From the NCBI GenBank assembly GCA_017467985.1, contig JAFUJY010000261.1, forward strand, positions 1-8,510: 8,510 nucleotides of DNA. The letters run 5' to 3'. Origin of the DNA: Bacillota bacterium (lineage in GTDB: Bacteria; Bacillota; Clostridia; Lachnospirales; Bianqueaceae). Shown in pieces: positions 6,479 to 8,510 of this stretch (position 1 is the stretch's first letter; each line of letters begins with the position of its first letter). The position numbers and the translations under genes are program-made. The notes below the pieces were generated by a model. That model was not told the DNA's origin. It made no database searches and saw nothing but the letters and a program-made list of their open reading frames with translations.

Positions 6479-7471
6479 ATGGCAAAGAAAAAGCGCCGTT
6501 CATCCGCCCGTAAAAAAAGAAGAGCCATGTTGCTTCGGCGAGCGATTTTGTTTATCCTTGCAGTATTATTAATGTTAGTTTTCTTATCCTGGTATTTGCT
6601 GGAGTATCTGCCCAACCGTAATGGCGGCGGGGCAGAGTCCTCCATCACCCAGGAATATTCCCAGCCGGAATCTTCAGAAGAAGAGTCATCAGAAGAAGAA
6701 CTTTCAGAGGAAGAATCATCAGAGGAGGAGTCCTCGCAAGAGGAAGAATCCTACTACGAAGAAGAAAGTTCTTATGAAGAAGAGAGCTCCTATGAAGAAG
6801 AAAGTTCTATGGAAGAGAGTTCCGAGGAGGAAGAGTCTTCCCACACGGAGGATGTGACGGGACATGGATTTATGTATATCGATCCCAACGAGGGTGACTG
6901 GCGGCTGATTTTGGTGAATAAAAATTATCGCTTGGCCGAGAATATGGAGATCGAGACTCGCACCATCCACGGCGAGGAAGTGGACGCCCGTATTTATGAC
7001 AGCCTGGTTCAAATGTTGGAGGATGGAGAGCGGGATTCTGACAGAGAATTCCTGATCTGCTCCGGATACCGCAGTGTGGATCTGCAAAAAGAGCTGTTTG
7101 AAAATAAGATTTGGCGCGTTATGGCGGCAGATCCCGATTTGAGCTATGAAGAGGCCTATGAAATCGCCTCTACTGAAGTGGCGATCCCCGGTGCCAGTGA
7201 ACATAACACTGGTTTAACGGTGGATATCTGTGCGGTGGATTTTCAGATGCTGATCGAAGAGTATGAAGAGACCTCCGAAGCCCAGTGGCTGAAGGAAAAC
7301 TGTTATAAATACGGTTTTATCCTGCGCTATCCCAAGGGGAAGGAAGATATTACTCAGATTATTTATGAACCGTGGCATTTCCGCTATGTGGGCGTGGAAG
7401 CTGCCACTGAAATCATGACCCAGGGTATTACCCTGGAAGAATACTTAGGAAAGGTGGATGTGGATGAATAG
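6479..7471 (+). CDS. Membrane-anchored VanY-like D,D-carboxypeptidase (peptidase M15B)
   Basis: This 330-residue protein is predicted to remove the terminal D-Ala from peptidoglycan stem peptides outside the membrane. A very basic cytoplasmic N-terminus (residues 1-21) is followed by one hydrophobic segment (about 22-41), giving a type II anchor without an evident cleavage site. Residues about 52-125 are a Ser/Glu-rich stalk with short repeats. The catalytic domain (about 126-320) has SGYRS (195-199), the zinc motif SEHNTGLTVD with H242 and D249, and EPWHFRY with the general base E297 and zinc ligand H300; all key residues are present. The start at 6479 has GAGGGG (6465-6470) 8 bases upstream; a GTG at 6452 in the same frame lacks such a site. 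The gene follows the nuclease by 42 bases with no terminator, and its end overlaps the protease gene. No van resistance genes are nearby, so a housekeeping cell-wall role is more likely than glycopeptide resistance. Confidence 0.92.
   Translation: MAKKKRRSSARKKRRAMLLRRAILFILAVLLMLVFLSWYLLEYLPNRNGGGAESSITQEYSQPESSEEESSEEELSEEESSEEESSQEEESYYEEESSYEEESSYEEESSMEESSEEEESSHTEDVTGHGFMYIDPNEGDWRLILVNKNYRLAENMEIETRTIHGEEVDARIYDSLVQMLEDGERDSDREFLICSGYRSVDLQKELFENKIWRVMAADPDLSYEEAYEIASTEVAIPGASEHNTGLTVDICAVDFQMLIEEYEETSEAQWLKENCYKYGFILRYPKGKEDITQIIYEPWHFRYVGVEAATEIMTQGITLEEYLGKVDVDE
6755..6808 (+). repeat. Three 18-bp tandem repeats in the carboxypeptidase stalk
   Basis: Three consecutive 18-base units encode Tyr-Glu-Glu-Glu-Ser-Ser, with synonymous differences at third positions. 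They sit inside a longer Ser/Glu-rich stretch (about 6670-6840). Such repeats can change copy number by slippage and would alter the length of the extracellular stalk. Confidence 0.85.
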
Positions 7472-8111
7472 TCAATGGCACATTGTATGGGAACAGATAA
7501 GAATTCTGATATATTCTGTTCCGGCCACTTTGCTGGCCATTGTGGTGCATGAAGCCGCTCACGGTCTGGTTTCCCACTGGATGGGAGATCCTACACCAAA
7601 ACGGGACGGCCGCTTGTCCCTGAACCCCCTGCGTCACCTGGACTTGGTGGGTACGGTTTGTATGGTGGCCTTCCATGTGGGATGGGCCAAGCCTGTTAAG
7701 GTCAATCCCTGGTATTACAGAAATCCGAAATGGGGGATGGCGCTGACCGCTCTGGCAGGACCGGTGGTGAATTTGATTATGTCATTTTTGGCGCTGGGTG
7801 CCTTTGTAGGATTATATTACCTGAACAATGGCGTGGTAGAGGGCTTTGTAGGTTATTGGATTATGTTCCTGGACTACTTTGCGATCCTGAGCCTGGGCCT
7901 GGCGATCTTTAATCTGATTCCCATTCCGCCGCTGGATGGTTCCAAGGTGCTGGGTGCCCTTTTGCCGGAACGTTGGTATTTTACTTTTATGAGCTTCGAA
8001 CAATATGGCAGTGTACTGATGATTGCGTTGCTGTATTTTGGAGTGCTGGATGTACCGCTGGAAGCGGTGCGCAGCTGGTTCATCGACATCATGATGAATG
8101 TTTGGATTTAA
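7464..8111 (+). CDS. Site-2 protease family membrane metalloprotease (M50B)
   Basis: This 215-residue integral membrane protein belongs to the zinc intramembrane proteases, which cleave substrates within or next to the bilayer. The zinc motif HEAAH (H29, E30, H33) lies in the first hydrophobic segment, and the third ligand is in IPPLDG (D158), preceded by the usual NLIPI. About five hydrophobic segments can be seen, near residues 9-32, 54-70, 92-120, 130-154 and 184-203, and GPVVN in the third is typical of the family. It is the short type, without PDZ or CBS domains, as in many Clostridia. The start at 7464 is preferred because AGGAAAGG (7447-7454) is 9 bases upstream; an in-frame ATG at 7458 would add two residues. 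Either choice overlaps the carboxypeptidase gene, suggesting translational coupling. The substrate is unknown. Nothing here marks it as the sporulation protease SpoIVFB. No clear GC-rich terminator follows. Confidence 0.9.
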   Translation: MNSQWHIVWEQIRILIYSVPATLLAIVVHEAAHGLVSHWMGDPTPKRDGRLSLNPLRHLDLVGTVCMVAFHVGWAKPVKVNPWYYRNPKWGMALTALAGPVVNLIMSFLALGAFVGLYYLNNGVVEGFVGYWIMFLDYFAILSLGLAIFNLIPIPPLDGSKVLGALLPERWYFTFMSFEQYGSVLMIALLYFGVLDVPLEAVRSWFIDIMMNVWI

Positions 8112-8134
8112 AATAAATTTTTTTGAAAAAACTC

Positions 8135-8163
8135 TTGACAAATGTAAAACTATGTAGTATAAT
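8135..8163 (+). promoter_or_regulatory. Consensus promoter for tRNA-Pro
   Basis: A perfect TTGACA (8135-8140) and a perfect TATAAT (8158-8163) are separated by 17 bases in an AT-rich setting. Transcription would start near 8170 and leave an 18-base 5' leader before the tRNA, to be removed by RNase P. Confidence 0.93.
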
Positions 8164-8187
8164 AGGATTCGCTCGTTGAGAGAGCAT

Positions 8188-8261
8188 CTGGGTATAGCTC
8201 AGTTTGGTAGAGCGCTTGAATGGGGTTCAAGAGGCCGCAGGTTCGACTCCTGTTACCCAGA
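8188..8261 (+). tRNA. tRNA-Pro (anticodon GGG)
   Basis: The full cloverleaf can be drawn in 74 bases: acceptor CTGGGTA with TACCCAG, D stem GCTC with GAGC, anticodon stem CTTGA with TCAAG enclosing the loop ATGGGGT, a 5-base variable loop, and T stem GCAGG with CCTGT (one G-U) around TTCGACT. The anticodon is GGG, reading CCC and CCU. The first pair C1-G72 and G37 fit proline tRNAs, and the discriminator base is A. CCA is not encoded and must be added afterwards. The gene has its own promoter and terminator and stands alone here. CCC is common in the neighbouring genes, in line with this isoacceptor. Confidence 0.97.
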
Positions 8262-8266
8262 CTTAC

Positions 8267-8307
8267 GAAACCGTTGAAAATAGTTATTTTCGACGGTTTC
8301 TTTTTTT
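8267..8307 (+). terminator. Intrinsic terminator after tRNA-Pro
   Basis: A 15-bp stem (8267-8281 with 8286-8300, one G-U pair) closes a 4-base loop and is followed directly by seven T residues. It begins 5 bases after the mature tRNA end. It could also end read-through from the upstream protease gene. Confidence 0.95.
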
Positions 8308-8320
8308 GCTTGAACGAGTG

Positions 8321-8343
8321 ATAAATTGTCGCAGATAATTTAT
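8321..8343. repeat. 7-bp AT-rich inverted repeat upstream of the last promoter
   Basis: ATAAATT (8321-8327) and AATTTAT (8337-8343) are exact reverse complements around a 9-base spacer and end 9 bases before the next -35 box. It might be an operator or an UP-like AT-rich element. The base composition makes chance likely. Confidence 0.3.
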
Positions 8344-8352
8344 GATGTTCGC

Positions 8353-8382
8353 TTGACATAGGTGAATAGGACAGTTTATAAT
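8353..8382 (+). promoter_or_regulatory. Strong promoter for the RNA at the right edge
   Basis: A perfect TTGACA (8353-8358) and a perfect TATAAT (8377-8382) have an 18-base spacer. Transcription should start near 8389. It follows the tRNA terminator, so what lies downstream is a separate transcription unit. Confidence 0.85.
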
Positions 8383-8388
8383 AAATGA

Positions 8389-8510
8389 TGTGGAAGCCAC
8401 CTGCTTGCTGTTTGTATGATTGTAGGCAGTGGCGGTTAAAAAAGACGGTTGCCTTCTGTCCTGCGGAAGCAGAATGGAGGTGATGTATCTTCGCTCTCGT
8501 GGGAACTAAC
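8389..8510 (+). ncRNA. Probable structured non-coding RNA or mRNA leader, class uncertain, 3'-partial
   Basis: This stretch follows a near-perfect promoter and holds no credible long reading frame, yet folds readily. One hairpin pairs GCCAC (8396-8400) with GTGGC (8429-8433) and TGC (8402-8404) with GCA (8426-8428), leaving a bulged C. A second pairs TTCTG (8454-8458) with CAGAA (8470-8474), with TCC/GGA inside and CC/GG outside around a bulged U. The 5' end (GATGTGG, then CACCTGCTT) recalls the start of Bacillus 6S-1 RNA as I remember it, and a 6S RNA of about 190 bases would run past the edge as seen here. That resemblance is weak, and a leader of the next gene is also possible. GGAGGTGAT at 8476-8484 is a strong ribosome-binding-like sequence but has no well-spaced start with an open frame, which leaves either reading open. 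SRP RNA, tmRNA and RNase P RNA signatures were looked for and not seen. Confidence 0.5.

Noticed and set aside
6479..7471. Glycopeptide resistance gene
   Set aside because: The VanY-type domain is clear, but no ligase, dehydrogenase or two-component genes of a van cluster are present, and the layout fits a housekeeping carboxypeptidase.
8112..8134. A/T-rich stretch after the protease gene as a terminator
   Set aside because: The pairing is only between runs of T and A without a GC-rich stem, so it does not meet the form of an intrinsic terminator.
8150..8359. Minus-strand 69-codon frame covering the tRNA
   Set aside because: It is the well-known false protein obtained by translating the antisense of a tRNA and its flanks.
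8385..8483. Small cysteine-containing frame of 32 codons after the last promoter
   Set aside because: It begins only a few bases after the -10 box, has no ribosome binding site, and its bases form two hairpins. RNA structure explains the stretch better, though a leader peptide cannot be fully excluded.
8476..8509. GGAGGTGAT followed by ATG at 8483 as a gene start
   Set aside because: The ATG lies too close to the ribosome-binding-like sequence, and the frame stops after seven codons.

Overview
The window looks like ordinary chromosomal DNA from a Gram-positive gut anaerobe of the Clostridia (Bacillota), perhaps Oscillospiraceae/Ruminococcaceae. The placement rests on AGGAGG-type ribosome binding sites, TTGACA/TATAAT promoters with 17-bp spacers, GC-hairpin plus U-run terminators, a VanY-type carboxypeptidase, an M50B protease, and a tRNA gene without an encoded CCA. 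All supported genes lie on the + strand. No phage, transposon or CRISPR feature was seen.

Layout. Positions 1-1224 hold the 3' part of a family-4 glycosidase, very close to alpha-galactosidase MelA, which enters from the left edge and ends at a perfect intrinsic terminator (1235-1268). A consensus promoter (1286-1314) then drives fucI, L-fucose isomerase (1351-3144). A second promoter (3160-3188) precedes a terminator-like hairpin (3207-3240) and then fucU, L-fucose mutarotase (3260-3697). The fucU stop overlaps the start of an unusual 590-residue protein (3697-5469) that joins a Gfo/Idh/MocA oxidoreductase to a GNAT acetyltransferase domain. One base later comes a PIN/NYN-like nuclease with a long acidic linker and an AT-hook (5471-6436). 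It is followed by a membrane-anchored VanY-like D,D-carboxypeptidase with a Ser/Glu stalk (6479-7471) and an overlapping site-2-protease-family gene (7464-8111). No terminator is visible between fucU and the end of the protease gene, so these five genes may form one transcription unit.

The right end is RNA territory: a perfect-consensus promoter, a tRNA-Pro(GGG) gene (8188-8261), a 15-bp terminator, and then another strong promoter (8353-8382). The roughly 120 bases after that promoter are structured and carry no convincing protein. They look like the start of a non-coding RNA or leader that runs off the window. 6S RNA is the best guess, but it is unproven.

How the genes fit together: alpha-galactosidase, fucose isomerase and fucose mutarotase point to use of galactosylated and fucosylated host or dietary glycans. 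Fuculokinase, fuculose-phosphate aldolase and a fucose transporter are not in the window. The oxidoreductase-GNAT fusion is translationally coupled to fucU and may act on a related sugar, but its substrate is unknown. The nuclease, carboxypeptidase and protease have no obvious role in sugar metabolism. I see no compelling new defence or mobile system. The most unusual items are the oxidoreductase-GNAT fusion, the nuclease with acidic linker and AT-hook, the hairpin between the fucU promoter and gene, and the unidentified RNA at the right edge.
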